NCBI RefSeq assembly: GCF_047495875.1 | Contig: NC_092463.1 | Coordinates: 11,480,622-11,544,621, forward strand | Reading direction: 5' to 3' | DNA: 64,000 bases | Source: Pithys albifrons albifrons | Taxonomy: Eukaryota; Chordata; Aves; Passeriformes; Thamnophilidae | Shown: piece by piece, positions 44,335-59,340 of the stretch | Position numbering within the stretch: position 1 is the first letter of the stretch | Layout of the letters: each line of letters starts with the position of its first letter | Position numbers and translations under genes: made by a program | Notes under the pieces: model-generated | Databases searched by the model: none | Told to the model about the DNA's origin: nothing | What the model saw: only the letters and a program-made list of their open reading frames with translations

Positions 44335-47300
44335 GTAAGTGTGCACTCCCATAGTTACTAATCTCACTGTTTAAATATCCACAATAGAATTGTGCATTTC
44401 TGAGCAATTTCTGCTCTGGGAATTCCATTCTGACCCAAGAGCAGTGTCCTCTATTCCAGAGACAGACACCCATTCATGGTCCTTGGAGGCAGAGCAGAGG
44501 AAACCTGAGCCCATGTCAGTCTTATTTGCCCTTTTATTTCCAGAGTGTCTTTAAGGCCAATAATGTAACTTCTTAGGAAAGAAAACATTTTTTCCCAAGT
44601 ACTACTTATTTGTCCCTAAGAAATGATTATGTAAATCTGATGAATTCTTTCTTTTCAGTAAATTATAATCCTCTCTAAATATGCATGAATAATTGTTTTT
44701 CTCAACTTGCTTAAGACAGGTCAAGAATTTCAAGTCTTGATTTCCCCTTTAAAAAAAGGAAAACCTCCTCTTGTGCACAAATTGCCCACCAAAAGTTTCT
44801 CTCTCTGCAAAGATAAAACCTGACCCGTTAGACAACTGCTGTGCATCCAGCAGTCCAGCACCCCTATTCCCAAGAACTCAGTTCAATCTTGAAGGCTAAA
44901 ATCAAAAAGTAGGGGGAGTGTGACCTGGACTGAAATGAAATTTGCTTCCAGGTCGAGTTCTTGGCTTGCAATACAAAGACCTTAAGTCAACATAATTCTT
45001 TGCATTGAGTCCAGACCTCACCCAAAGCACAACTGGTGTTTTTCTCTTCTTTTTCCCCAAAACTTTTTAGGGCAGCTGATACACAAGCTTTGACCATGCA
45101 CGAAAAATGAAGATCAGGAATACATACATTAGGGCAAGTACCTCAGTATTGGTGCCAAACTCCACAGGCAAGTCCAAGACAGGTAGTATTTAAGTGGAAG
45201 AATTGTCAGCCCATTTAGAGAAAGTAATTTGTAGCACTGAGCTTGTTAGCTAGAAACAAATGTTTTACTTAAGCTGATTACGTGGGTTTATTCCGTCTGC
45301 CTAAACACAGATCTTTATTTGGTCTGATGCAGTTCCCCCTCCCCCAAATCCCTGACATACACGAGTTAGAATTTAGAAGCTCTGATACCTCATAATCCCT
45401 TCACTAGACTTTTGTCAGAGTTGCTGTTACTTAAAGGGTCAGCTCCACCTTTATTTTTAAGTATCACTAACCTTTGCTGTCTGCCTCTGGGTTAAAGAGT
45501 TTTCCAGATGAAGTTGTGCCAGACAGAAAGTGTGCTATTGCCTTTTCAGGGCTTCAGTCTACATTTTGAGAAAATAAGAATATAAAATTTTTAAACTTAA
45601 TTATCCTGTATTTAGATGATATCTGCGAAAATCCTAAACTTGTTTTTAACACAAAATAAAGGATTAAAATCTGATAAAAAATTTGTTTCTATATCAGCTA
45701 TGTGAAAAATACTCAACATAGTCACCCTTAAGGGTTTGCTATATTGACAAGGTGAGATGGAGGCTGGTACTGCATCAAAAACTTTCAAATCCAGGTTTTG
45801 CTCAAAAAAAACTTTGCTCCATTAGCAAAGAAGGCTTTGAAATTATTTTCTGCTGTGCATTCCATCTCCTTCCATAGGAGGAGCCACTTTTTCCACCAGT
45901 TTAGTTCTGGAGTTATCAGTGTAGGCTTTGTAAGAAGTTCCACTAGGAAAGAGTGCAAGAAACATCAATTGAGGCAAGTAATCTTTATAAAAGAGCAAGC
46001 TGAAATAGTATCTTGCCAAGTTATTTTTTTCTGATTATCTGGATGTTTTTAGCAAGAAACTGAATCTTGTTTATTTATTTTTAAAGCATTCTCTTAGGGA
46101 AGTCCAAGGAAAAAAAACAAAACAAACGGGATCTCCTCTTGGATTATTACCAAAATTGAATTTTTCTGCAGTAGCCAAATTGCCTTCCTGTCCTACTCCT
46201 ACACTGCAGTTTTCCAGGCCCCTGAGGAAAGCAGTTTTCCCTTGTATTCCAGCCTGTTAGATGTGTTGGATCACACACTGAGGTGTAGGCTCTCACTTGC
46301 CCATTCAAGCGTATTTCAAACTTCTGTTGCTTTCTCAACAGTCTGAGAAACAGAAGGCACTTAAATCTTCCTGAAACGTTTCCACTTGCCTGCCTTGGAA
46401 GGGAGAGGAGTGAGGGAAAGCACTGCTGTGCAGTGAAGAGACTCAGTCAGATCTAACAGGAACAGCAGTGCCTGATTTTGGGTTGCTCTGACGATTTGTG
46501 GGAAAACCCCACCAGGTTTGAGAGCTGCTTTCCTATAATTTTGGGACTCTGTTCCTGAAGTGGGTCAATATTTAATTAAGGCATTGTTCTGGTCGAGCAC
46601 AGAGAGCATTCTGCATTTAACTTCCTAAGAATTTGTTCCTTTTAGAACCTGGTGGAGGAGGAGGTTGGTTAAAAATAACATGAAAGGATTCTTTGAGCTC
46701 AAGTATTAGGAATGGAATGTTATCTACAGAATTTAAGTTTCCAAATTATATTACAAGTGACAGCTAACTGCTGCATTTTTTTTTAACTTTTGTATTTGGT
46801 CAGCTCTGGAAATTATTCTCCTGCTACATTCAGCAACTTCCATCTCAAGTTTTACTGAGAATATTCAGATTGTGCAATCATATGTGATACTTGATTTTGA
46901 TGCAGTTTCTGTAACCATTGGATATTTTTACATAACCATAATCTAGCTAAAGACTAAACTAACTTTTTATCTGATTCAAAAGCAAGTAAAATTTAGTCAT
47001 AGTTTGCTTCAAGCCATTGATCTTAACATTAATCAAAAGTGTTAATAGGGACTGATATTGCAGTTGCTTAAAAGTGCAATGAAGACAAGTAGCTTATTGT
47101 ACTTCAGAAATTTTGCACACGGACCATCAGTAGCAATTTAACAGAATGTGAGTTTCCTATTGTTGTAAGAGTTAAAGGGCAACATCCTTATCTTACTTGT
47201 AAAGAATCCTTATTCCAGCTTGATACCATTGATTTTAACTCCTGAGATCTGAAAATTTGCATTAATTAATTTGCAATACTTAAATTTGGTGATGTGTTAC

Positions 47301-48784
47301 AGAACTGTTTTGTTATTTAGAAAACAAAAGAGTGTGCAAGTCATACTCAGTTGGGGAGTTAAAAATCTTCTGCCTACAAAGTGTTTATGCAGGACAGGTT
47401 TGGCAAGTAACTTTTTTTGGGTTTTCAACAGTTATTGAAGTATTCTGCTCATAATTGGTAAGGGATCAGCATTTTTTTCCATAACCAAACACTGGGGTTG
47501 GTGCTGCTGTTCAAAGCTCAGCCATGAGCAGGAGGCACGGGGTGTGTTGTGGGAGGCACCAGGAAAAGACTGGGGAGCACCTCATGTCCAAGGCACTAAG
47601 CCAACCCTTAGGCATCAGTTTGAGATTGGTGCTCCAAACCCAAACTATTTATTCTAAGCAGTCAAGATGCAGCTCAAACAATGCATTAAAATGTAGGTTA
47701 ACATAAAGGCCTTGTAAAAATGTGAGTCATCTTGACTAAACGTTATGCCCATTATGCTCTCAGCTCTCCTTCTGGGACTCTGCATTTGTGAAAATAATGA
47801 TTCTTCTCACTCAGTTTGAGGTCTTCCAGTAGGTGGTGGTTTTATTGTGGTTTGTTGGTTGGTTGCTTTTTTAAGAGGCATTTCAATACTGTTGTGACGG
47901 GATGAGATCCTATTCCTTGTTCTGCCATTCAGGTTCTGGGCAGCTTTGCAAATGCCCAAATTCTGCACTGTAGCTTTTCAGTGTGGGGGAGCTCATGAGA
48001 CTCAAGTTCTTTATGAAACCTTTTGACATCTACTGCTTAAAAGCACTTGTTTATGTTTATCCTCATGGTTTGAAGAAAGCATTATTTTCACATACTGTGC
48101 TGAGGATCAATGTGACATTTACTAGCAGATTCTTTAAAATGTGAAATTATTCACAGGGTAAATGTGGTGCATACTGTGGGATTAAGGTTTTGGTATTGAT
48201 TGAAATTTGACTATCCAAGTTGAATATTGTGCACCTGCAGCATGTACCTTTGTTCAATGTATTCTGTTTGTTCATGGCAAACTTTCAGAATCTCCATAGC
48301 AAGAAGGGAAAAACACCCCAGTGATGGCAAGAATTCTTGTAAAACAAGGCTCTCCAGGAAACCTGTGCTGTGCTGCTTGTCCTCGGTGTGCCAGGGGAGC
48401 AGCAGATTGCCCTTACTAGGACTGAACAAATACATAAGCCCAGTTTTAGTGGAGGAAATGCTCTGCACCAGCAGAGTGACACCACCATAGCAAAGGGGGA
48501 ACTGAACAGCAGAACACAGTGGTACAGAAAACTGCTCTTCCTCATTTTATGGAAACTCGTGCTGGATGGATGCTGCTTTCCTCCAGTTCCAAGCAGAGAA
48601 TGTGCTCCTGACTAGGACACGCCAAAGTGCAGGGAGGGAAATGAAACCACAGTGACTGGCTGAGCCTTCCAGTTCATCATCTCCCAACTTCATCCTGTTT
48701 TCCTGTTATAGCATCTCATACTGACAGAGCAGAGAACTTCAACAATAAGGCAATCCAGTATTAGTTTGAATACCTACCTCGGGT
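44335..48784. other. Gene-free stretch after the last recognised MOK exon
   Basis: I looked for the remaining MOK exons (the FDFPFKKG...YDPDERI C-lobe block and basic tail) and did not find them. The DNA is AT-rich and without recognised repeats. Open frames shorter than 90 codons are not supported. Confidence 0.5.
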
Positions 48785-49302
48785 TTATAGAACTATAGAA
48801 TCGATTGGGTTGGAAAAGACCTCCAAGATCATCAAGTCCAACCCTTGGTCCAACCCCACATCCAATCTCAGTTTAAAAATCTCCAGGGATGGTGAATCCA
48901 CCACCTCTCTGGGCAGCCCATTCCAATGCCTGATTACTCTCTCTGCAAAGAATTTTTTTCTGATCTCCAACTTAAATTTCCCCTGGCAGAGCTTGAGCCC
49001 GTGCCCCCTTGTCCTATTGCTGAGTGCCTGGGAGAAGAGACCAGCCCCCACCTGGCTATGACTTCCCTTCAGGTAGTTCTAGACTGATTAGGTCACCCCT
49101 GAGCCTCCTCTTCTCCAGGCTAAACAACCCCAGCTCCCTCAGCCTCTCCCCACAGGACTTGTGCTCAAGTCCCTTCACCAGCCTTGTTGCTCTTCTCTGG
49201 ACCCGCTCCAGCCCCTCAATATCTTTGCTGAACTGAGGGGCCCAGAAATGAACACAACACTCAAGGTGTGGCCTCACCAGTGCTGAGTACATGGGAAGGA
49301 TG
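48785..49302 (-). mobile_element. CR1 LINE 3' fragment
   Basis: Same subfamily and orientation as the 36.4-kb copy: 3' end ACTATAGAATCGATTGGGTT, minus-strand text VGLFSQ-type, [20 protein letters not shown], and [21 protein letters not shown] block of about 45 bp present in the other copies is missing near 48,857. The 5' end runs into an AT-rich tract. Confidence 0.94.
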
Positions 49303-49378
49303 TATATATTAAATATATAAATATACATATTAAAAAAAATATATATAAAACTAGCATAGACACATATAAATATATATG
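49303..49378. repeat. AT-rich simple tract
   Basis: Irregular ATATAT/AAATAT sequence immediately beyond the truncated 5' end of the CR1 copy. Confidence 0.7.
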
Positions 49379-52300
49379 AAGGTGTAATGCTACACTTAGG
49401 AAATGGAATTAAGGACTGCAAGTCCATAGGCAACACAGTGTAACAGTAGCCTCAGACTTCTTACCTTTGGAACTCTGAGCAGAAGGTGCCATGAGCTTTT
49501 CCAGTGTTTTTTTCCAGGGACAAAGATGGTGAGTTGCTTAGTGCTGATATATTTGGAGTTGAGCATAGTGTGCAGCAGTAAAAATGATGGTCTAAAAATA
49601 GGTAACTTAGTGGATCCAAGGGAGCTTGCTCTCCACTGTTGTTAATTCCTGACAAAAAAAGAGGACAAATCCTGCTACCCACATTTGACAGATTGTTCCC
49701 ACTCAGGGCTCTCTCACCTAGCCGTAGGTCAAAGCTCAGATTATCAGAATTATGTTCCTGATAGAGATATATTAATTGTATTAGTAGCTTCCTGTAATCT
49801 TTTTCTGGAAGCCTCAAACCACAGATGCTAACGTTTAAGTATTTCAACTAAAAAATACAAAATTCCCTCAAATTGTGTTTGCACAGTTTGGTACCGTCCT
49901 GATTTCAGAAGTGTTATTGCCACTGTTTGCTTCCATAATTAATGTATCATATACCAGAGAAAACAGGAAGTCAGAATTTTTGGTAAGTTTTAACCTGAAG
50001 AGAAAAGGCTGCCACAGTAACACCTTGTGTGTTATCACATACTCTGTATCTGGTGCTGTCAGGCTGTTATCATGAAAATGGCAATTTCACATTCAGCAGG
50101 TCATTCTTGCTATGAAAATTGCAAAACTGAAATGAAGGATCATGTTGGAATTTTTCTTCATTTCTTTTATGCTTTTAGTTGGCTCTTACAGAGTTTGGCA
50201 CATACACTGCTTCAAGTTATTTATTTCATAACAAGTCCTTTGCCATTAAACCTCTGGAGACGATTTACACTTCTCTGGCTGGTGGATAAACAGGCAAATG
50301 TGAGTTTCCCCTCCTGTTTTATAGGTATAGTACACCCAACTTTAAACTGCAAACTGGCAAATATTGTTCCTACCCTCAATCTTCCTACATTTCCATACTG
50401 AGGTTGTGTTCCACTCACTTTTATTTTTTTATTAAGAGCTGTATCTACAGTAGAACTCTTAAGTCCTTTCCAGGTAAGTTATTAGTATCCTATTTCTTCC
50501 TAAAAGAATTTTTTGCATATGATATGGAGTGTCATATGGGCAGTTCAAGCTTCTAAAGCATTGCCCAAACAGTGAAGAAGAGGCTGAAAAAAGAAAACAC
50601 ACACACACATTCCTTGTGTGCTGCTGAACTAGGATTTGTGGCAGGGACAACACAGATGGGAGTAGCTGCTCTTGTTACCCTGATGTTGGATTCTGCAGTT
50701 CTTTCCATACTGCTTTTGTATTTTGCCAGCTGAAGGAAAAAAGTCTTTTAAAGTTATTGCATATTTTTATATGTTTCATTTTGACTCAGACTGTGTGAAG
50801 CACATACATAAAAGAAGTCTACAGGGAGTTTTCAGTGATGAGGTTTATCTATTTTCACAGGTAAACCCACAATGTTAATAAAACAAAACTTCTGAACAGT
50901 AATCCTGCTCTCAGTTTCAGTATGTTCCCCATCCCTCCCTCGTATTTCAGAAGAACACAAATAGGTAAGAATTGTAAAGTACAGCTCCAGCTTGAATAAA
51001 GTAGGCAACCAATTCCTGGCTTGTATCTGGCAGTTGCCGACATTGCTCCTGCATTGCAAGAGTAAGACTTAGTGATAAGGAGATACTGCAGTTGCTTCTA
51101 CTGAAATTTTCATTAATTTTCTGGGGGAAAAAAATCACTTCTCATGCCAGAAACTGTCTAAAGCTTACTTGTAATTTAAAAAAAATCTACCAGGCTTTAC
51201 TGTTGGAGAGCAGGAAGGATATTTGCATGTGCCTCAGATGCAGCTCATCACCTTCGGGCAAGTTCAGTGTCCCAGACCAGCAGAGTCCATTCCACTCTGC
51301 CTGCAGGATTCCACAACTCTCAGTTGTGAACATTGCTACATAGGATAAAGGGAAGGATGTGATGGATACTTCTGTTTTCCAGGGCTTGACCTGGAGCAAC
51401 ATCTTTTGGGGGAGAAAGGGTGTAATCTTTGCAATAACTACTGGAAATAATGTAAGTGTTGTGTTGCTGACTGATTAAAACTGACCAGTGTTCAGACAAG
51501 CAGCGTTAACCTCTGCAAATCCATGGATATGTCTGTCCCTGTCACACTTACCAGTTTAAGAGCGCTGAATTATAAATGAGATGCCTGATGTAAGACAAGA
51601 GTCTCAGAATGCCTCAGTGTGTTGACCCAGTTTCTGCCTGCCAAGTCAGAAAGTGTGTACAGCCTCTGCTCTGGGATCTTCCACTTCCCAGCTCCAAACA
51701 CGGGACGACAGGATTAGCCCATGGAGCTGTCTGGGAGACCTGTGCTATGTGATGTACTGAAACTAAACTGCATGAGGTGTTTGCAGATAACCATTAGGAA
51801 TGAGAACAGAACAACTGCATTTCACTTTCCTAACTGAAACTCAACTCTATTAAATAAATATGAAGCAACGTTCTAGATGATATATTTTTGAAAGGAATGT
51901 GTTCTACAAAGTTTGGATAGTATTTCTGTACCAAACATTTAATTCAACAAAGGATTGGTTACATGAAAAGTGATTGAATTTGAACAGAAAGTAAACAAAA
52001 AATGCATATTCAAGATAGTTTAATATGTATTTTCTGAATTAGAAATATCACTTTCTTAAATGAATGAGAATTTCTAGTGTAATGATCCATTACTCCCCTC
52101 CCCCATCACTGAATTACATTATTTATACATATAATACAGAGCCGATTGTAGTTGGAAACAACAATATTAAAATAAATGTTTAATAGATACAAAGGATCTT
52201 TTTTCCACAACATAGTTTTTCTGGTGTTTGGACACCAATTTTAAAGTAATTTTCTATTAGCATTAAACTATTTAAGTGCAAAACAATTTTGTTTTAAAAA

Positions 52301-52490
52301 AAATCTATGATTGCAGCATCCATCTTCCTGAATAACATTTTGAAGCCAGAAAGTAATGACTTTCATTTTCCATGAGTGCATTCCAGGCTGTCTTCTAGCC
52401 AACTCTGGTTAAAAAAATCAGTGCAAAATAAACAATGGTGAAAGTACTAGTTTAACCATTGAACTTACTTGAATTTAAGAAACATCTTAT
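49379..52490. other. Gene-free stretch
   Basis: No recognised exon. A 128-codon minus-strand open frame (49,461-49,847) has no family resemblance I can name. A short (CA)n tract lies at about 50,598-50,609. The convergent end between MOK and WDR20 should fall in or right of this stretch. Confidence 0.45.
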
Positions 52491-52496
52491 TTTACA

Positions 52497-52535
52497 CTAT
52501 ATATATATATATCTTTTATTTATATATTTATATAG
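52497..52535. repeat. (TA)n-rich microsatellite
   Basis: ACTATATATATATATATC and a following TTTATTTATATATTTATATA stretch; a short, probably variable AT repeat. Confidence 0.8.
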
Positions 52536-52539
52536 AGAG

Positions 52540-55500
52540 ATTAAATTACACTGGACTTGAAAAGTATAAAGAAAACCAAAAGTGTTACTACTTCCTGCTG
52601 CACCAAAGGAAGGTTTTTGCTTTTTCTCCAATGCAAAGTCTTCCTTGGGTGAGCAGCCTACCAGGGTCGGCTGTAGTGAGAACTCATGGCATTTGTCCTT
52701 TGCAAACTCCATGTTTACACTCTGCCACATTACAATTTGTGATGCTCTTTGCCTGAAGAACAGCTCCTGGTTCCACTGTCATTACTTCTTGTCCTGCGTT
52801 CAGAGGTTTGCTAGCAGTAGTGTGATGCTATACTACAGTTCCACTTGGAGAATTGGCCTGGGTTTGGGATGACAATAAACCCTGCAAACAAAGCAGTTTA
52901 CATTAATCCAGCAAGAGAACCTGACATGAATTTTATAACGTTCTTAACCTGAACCTACAATGAGTACAGTTTCTCTTTACAACCACTTGCTTACTTCAGA
53001 CATCAGCACCTTCCCTCCTGCACAGGCTCCTCCACGGTCTCAGCCAAGCAGCACACAAAGAGCTCTCAGTCAGGAACAAAGTGTGTGCGTTTAGGACATG
53101 GAATGGATCTGATCCCAGCATTTGGTTTAATCTACCTTGCACTTTGAGTCATTGCGAACTGCAAAACTTTAAAAACCATACACCAAAAAAGTGATCAGCA
53201 TTTTATTAGGGCAGTGACAAACAAACCTATTCCACTATAAACAAGTTTGACACCTGACCGGACAGGGAAACGCTCCATCTCTTTTATGCAATTGAGTATT
53301 ACAAGCTTTGAATAGAAAAATAGATAATCTAACCAAATATTTGTTTTGGTAATTTTAAGAGAGAATGAAACACTGACAAGAGCTCAGTAAAGGTTTCCCA
53401 TTACAATTTAAGCTCACATTCAGGAAAACTCTTTACCAGCTCCTTTCCCCACGCTGCCATTCCAATCAGGAGAGCCTCATTTCCTTTCAGACGCAGCCCC
53501 ACGACTGCACAGCACCCCTCACTGCACAGGGGCTGCTGCTCTGGATTAAGGCAGCTACACCCTATGGACAGACTTCAAGATACCAGTGGACAGACTCCAT
53601 TTCAGATTTATGCACAGTAGCCCCTTTTTAATCATTCACATAAAAGTAACTGTTTATGAGACTTATTTAGGAAAAGCTTAATATGAAAATACAATTTAGC
53701 CTGCTTTCAAGGTCATTAGTTAGTTCTAACAAGTGCCAGCAGGCTGAGGGGCACACTGGCAGCAGGAAGCACAACACTCAGTATCCCCGTGCAACTCCTC
53801 TCCATGCAGAAATGATAAATGCACTTCCGGCAATTCCCCTAAGCAGCTCCCAGCTTAGGTTTTTACCTCAAAATTAAGATCCTGGGGCTCAGATACATCA
53901 AACTAAACAAGCTCAGACAGTAAGTAGCATACAAGTTAGAATTATGTCCCATCTTCTGAATCTACAGGAGCTCTTTCATGCTTGGATCCAAGAACTGAGA
54001 GGCCATGACTGATGGAAGAGAACTCTGACCTCAGAGGAGGTGGAAACGGGCCAGACTGGCTGAATTCAAGTCATCAGGTTTCTACTAAAACAAAAGCCCT
54101 TCCTTTTAAAGAACCATCTGTCTACCAGTCCAGACATGTTATGAACCTGCATAGTTTGCAGGATTCATAGCAGACTCTGTGTTTGTGTACATGTGCACAC
54201 ATTTCATATGACATAAATTCATAATAAAGGATGTGGCGTTTAATTTGGTGCCCTCCACAGATGTCACCTGAAGGAACTTGAACACTCACTTTCATTTGTA
54301 CTTGTTTACACAGGGGTTTTGTGATTCAAGCACTGCTGAGGTAGACTGAAGAGGGTTGTTCTTTGCACTTGACATTCGGGTTGTGCAAAGATACTGCATA
54401 TTTCACCAGAACAAGAAGTTTCCCAGTTACTAGTTAAGGACTAGATGGTGAAAGAAGGCAGAACTTTAGAGCAAACAAGCCACTGAAGCACTTCTGAAAT
54501 GTTTTACCAAGAACGTTTTGTTGGAAAGTGACGAGGATGAATCAGAGCTCTCTACTTCATTACTGAAGCATTCTTCACAAGTCTATTAAATCCTGCAGCA
54601 ACTGGAAGGTCTTTCTTGCCAGATTACATCCACTAAGCAACTTTCAAGTACCCTGGAAAAAGACGTCCAAAGGTATTATTTTCAGTCTTCAATAAATCAG
54701 CAATCCAAACTGTTCATATGCAAATATGTGCTTTATAAGCACACAGGAAGCACCAGGGATGGCATAATATCAAGTCTTTTTCAACAGGCTCATAACCACT
54801 CTATAGAGAGGGAGAAATAACCACTATTCTCGTATTGGATTTACACTGTAACACAAGCAGTTGTTAGGAAACAAAAGGAAGAGTCATTTGTTTTCCTAGA
54901 ACTCCTCTAGAAACTGGCAGCACACACTCAAATTCGATGTGGTGCCTTAGTCTCTTAACTACCAGCCACCCTGGAATTCAAGTTCCAAATGCAGGAACAA
55001 GAAGTTGCATCTCCCAGGCCACAAGTGCTCCCTGCTTTAAAGAGCAGCACTGCAGTGCAGATGCCTTTCAGTGAGTCCCAGGAACTCCCTGTATTTCAGT
55101 CCTTGCTCTGGATTAATTCTGCAGCTCTGAGCAGGTGAGCCAGAGGAACACCGATGTGGAACACTCTGCAGAGGGAACAAAACTTTGCAAGTCCTGCCTT
55201 AGAATTTGGATTAGGCTACAATAGTTGCCCAGAACTTCACTCCCATGAGAGAGACCAGAAAGTCTGTGAGTTCTTCCAAACACTTCATTTCAGAAGACAT
55301 CTCAGATGTTCATACAAGAAAAGCAAGAATATGAATTTGGGGTTTAGGCACAGAATTTTCATCAAAATGGTCTTGCATCATCCTGAGAAACTACAAAGAT
55401 TCTCCAGAATTCTGCCATTACACCAGAGCCTTCCAAGCAAGGCTATTGAAGAGGTGTATCAGTAGACTTTAGAAAACAACATTAGAAAAGCAACTGAGGG

Positions 55501-58500
55501 CTCAAATAAAATTCCTGTTTTGACACAAAGGTTCCCCTATGAGAGTCTAGTCTGTAACACAAAGGGTGTGGGACTAGAACAGTTGTAACTGTTCTCTGGA
55601 ATAACATGATTAGGGTTATGAAAAAAATATAAAAAGCTTCTCCCTGTAAGGAAAGAATAAAGCCACAAGAGTTGTGCCTGCTGTGGTGGAACCACCCAGT
55701 CTGGTCAACAGGTGGGAAAAAGTGGAACAGAAGCAGCAGCAACTTCGGGCAACAGCCACGCTGCCCCCTTGTAACAGCTGTGACAGGAACATGGAAGAGC
55801 AGAGCCATGGCAGCTACAGCTCTGCCCTGCAGTGCAGCAGCTTCGGGCTCAGGGACAAACAGATCCTCTGAGAAAGCAGCACCAACAAATTAGGAGACTG
55901 CTCAAAAAAGGTTTTGTAAATAAATGTAGTGCTCTAGTGGCAGTACTATTTTGTCAGCATGTGGGTCTAGCAGGGAGTGGGAAATGGAAGGGTTATGCGA
56001 TCCAAGGCAGGAATTTGATAAAACAATGTTCATCCCAACCTGGGTGCCATCCCATCTGCCATCTGAATGGGACAATGCAGCCTTCAGAGGATGGCGTCAC
56101 TTCTCCTAAGGCAGTCAGTGTGAATATGAGCACAGGCTGTTGCAGCACCAGCTGCTGGGGCTGCCCCTGTTTTATCCATGCATTCTCTGACTCCCTGAAA
56201 CACACGAGACTTTGCACATCTGGTAAAAATAGGCTTGTGTGGGTAGGAATGAAAAGCCGTAACAAATATGATCAGGAGGGTCATTTGCACCCAAGGTCCA
56301 GGGCACTCATAGCTTGGTCTGACTGGACCTGCAGCAAAGGGAAGACAAACCCTCCTCCTCCTTCATGGGATTGAGACTGGGGAGGGGGTGAGATACATTT
56401 TTAAAAATTCCACATATGCTGCAGAGAAAAGTCTGGAGGTTTATTCCAAAGGCATGAAACACAAGGTTTCACAACAGAAACTAATTCTGTGAAAGATCAG
56501 CATGTAAGTGCTGCATTTAAAAAAACCAAATCAACAAAACCAAACCAAACAAAAACCCAGGAGAAAAGTCAACAGTAACGCCTAAGTTAGTATTTTCTTT
56601 GTTTAAATTAGAACAGATTTAATTGAAGCCAAAGGTGCAATCAAATATAGTTTCACTACTCTAGATAACAAACGCGGGTTTGGACACGTGAGCAGCACAA
56701 GGGGAGAGCCATCTCTGAGCTCGGCACGCGCTGCCCTCGCCCTGGGCAGAGCACACTCCTCAGGGGAGCAGCTTCCCTGGCTGAGGAACCTGCTGGACGT
56801 CAAACTGCTCCTTTTCCCACTTCGTTTTGAAGGTGAAAGGTAGAAAAAGAAAGGGTTCAATGCAACAAACAATCCAATCTAAAAAAAATCCTCATAGTAC
56901 ACTTCACTAATGCAATTAAACCAATTAAAATATGGCCCAATTAACAAATGCCCACACAAAAATGGCACTGATTTATTAAACCATTTCTACTATTGCCAGT
57001 ATATGAAATAATGTGAATTTAATGTTTGTAAAATATTCCATAGGTAATTTATTCTTATCCAGAACTGTGATATTCCTGGAGTAAGTAGCAAAGATAGAGA
57101 CTTCTGCTTGACAAGAGCCCACATCCATTACAGTATTTGAGCAATAATAAGCCACAAACAGAAAGAGATTTCTCACATTTGTTTGACATTCTGCAGTCAA
57201 ATCAGCTGAACTGGTTTTAAGGTTTACATGAACAAAATCTCCAACAGTTTCTTATCCAAATGAATCAGCATTTATTAACAAAAGTCTCTGAACTCCATAT
57301 ACTCACTAATCAGGTATTAATCCCTGATGGAGATAAAGTTGTTGCTCAGGAAAGCACATGATGAACATTCACATAATATGCTACAAACAGTTTGCATGGG
57401 ATTTAGTGGGATCCCTATCAGCTATGTACTACTTTGTGTGTTCACCAAATGAGTCTGACATGCATTATTTGTCTTCCATTTGTCTTTTTTCCTTTGCTCT
57501 ACAGAAAAGTATAAATGCTTAAAGCATTTGACACCAGAACCTGTAAGTAGCTTCAAGGTTTCACTTGCAACTTCTCTTCTGTGAATGTAAAGGAGTTTTC
57601 CCCCTAACAGACCTGTATTGCCATTTCATTCATTGTCAACAAAAAGCAAAGTCAAGGCTGGCAGAAACCAGCAGAACTAACTAAAAATCTGCCCAGTGGT
57701 ATCAGACATCAAGAATAATACATGATTGGTGAATGGAAGATACACAAGTCCAAGAGGGAAAAAGATGCAACTACTTGTGTGCTGGCAAGGCAAACAAAAG
57801 GGTTTGCCAGCAGAAACCTGACCTGGTTTGAACAACAGGACTTAAATCTTCATTTAGATACCAAGGGCTCAAATGCTTAGGAACTCCTGTTTCTCTAGTT
57901 TCCTCAAACTAAAAAAGTCAGTAAGGTGCAAAACTTTCAGATTAGAAAATAATGAAATTGAGATAAACCAGGGAAAACCACATGTGACTTCAGGCAACCC
58001 CACCTGGATTAGCTGTAAAGTGAGTGTGGTCTTAGCAGGAGAAGAAAGGAGCCAAATGAATTTGATAAAGTTGATCAGCACCTACCTAAATTTCAGCTTT
58101 AAAACCTGGAAAATAATGTGATCATACAAGTTATTTCCTTGAGAAGTTTGTGCAACACTATTAAAGACAAGTAAGATGATGCCTCCCTGTTCCAAGACAT
58201 CTTTTTGCCAAATATCTTCTCTGACCACAAAAACTGTGGAAATTGGGTTTCTTTCAGGCTCACACTGAGTGTTGAGAAACTGGTTTGACCAACCAGTTCT
58301 TGCCGCACTTGATGTAATTGGATGTTCCCAGAGGCTTTCCAGCAGATTGCATTTTGTTCCTCTCCTGGCACCTGTTCTTAAGTACACATCTACATATGAC
58401 AGTGGTTGATCAATACCTTCTGAAGTACCACAAAGTTCTCAAGTTCACAAAAGAAAGATGATTCCCTCAGCTTTAGTCTACGGCGTGTTGTTGCATAAGA

Positions 58501-59340
58501 GACAAACAGAGTCCTCCCTGCCAGACTGGGCCCAAAGTAACTCCCTTTTACACTGAAATTCCTGAAAAGTTCCTTTGACACACTTCAGTAAATACCATTT
58601 GTTTGGCTCTTTCATCACTTAACACAGAACCATTGCTGGAAGGTGCCACATTCCCATGTCCCTCAGATGGAAGGGCAACATCTTAAGTCTTCACCGAAAT
58701 TGGCTCCAAGAAATTTGCAGCCAAAGTTTTATACTAGTTTAATTCTAGTTCAGAGGAGTTTAATTCTAGACTAGCCACAGTTTTTCTAGGCAGAAAATGG
58801 TTGGATCATTCATATGAACCAGATCCTCAGGGCTGTAAATTCAGCATTCACTGGGGTAAACACCAACAGCTAAAGCTGGAATCAAGAACAAACCCTGCAC
58901 CAGAGTCCACAGAGGAAAGAGCTCCTGTAGAGTCCCAGAAAGAACAACATCAGCCCCAGCTCCTGCCTGACAGGTATGAGAGAATCCAAACACATTCGTG
59001 TCTGTGTCCTACTGAATCAGTCTGAGCAAGTTTGAAAAGTGGTTTTGTAAGTATTTTGTTACATGTTACTCTAGTCCTAAAAAAAAGCTGTCATGAGACA
59101 TGACCTTATCATCAAGACTTAAACATCAAAACATCTGCATCATCTTGGGATGAAGTGAAATTTACTCAGAGCAGGTTACAGACGTGATCAACCTCTCACT
59201 TTCAGGCAAGGCAAGTTAACAGTTGCACTGTGGCCATTTGCTCAGCACTGTGACAGCGTAAGACCACCTAAGGACTGCAAGATAAATTAAAACTCAAATG
59301 TGGAAAGGACTATTGAAAGTTATCTACATTTACAGTTCAA
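52540..59340. other. Spacer between MOK and the WDR20 end, no gene recognised
   Basis: Mixed-composition DNA without CR1 copies or recognisable exons. It might hold a distal alternative WDR20 terminal exon (minus strand), because the known last codons contain a potential splice donor, but I could not identify one. An A/C-rich tract lies at about 56,518-56,563. Confidence 0.45.
56518..56563. repeat. A/C-rich low-complexity tract
   Basis: AAAAAACCAAATC followed by CAAAACC-like text on the plus strand; the same class as the tracts at 6.75 and 12.78 kb. Confidence 0.65.

Noticed and set aside
49461..49847. 128-codon minus-strand open frame
   Set aside because: No domain or family resemblance that I can name, no CpG island, no clear splice sites; chance ORFs of this size are expected in 64 kb on six frames.
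44335..52490. Search for the remaining MOK exons (YDPDERI block and basic tail)
   Set aside because: No convincing match in any frame; they are decayed beyond recognition by eye, deleted, or missed.
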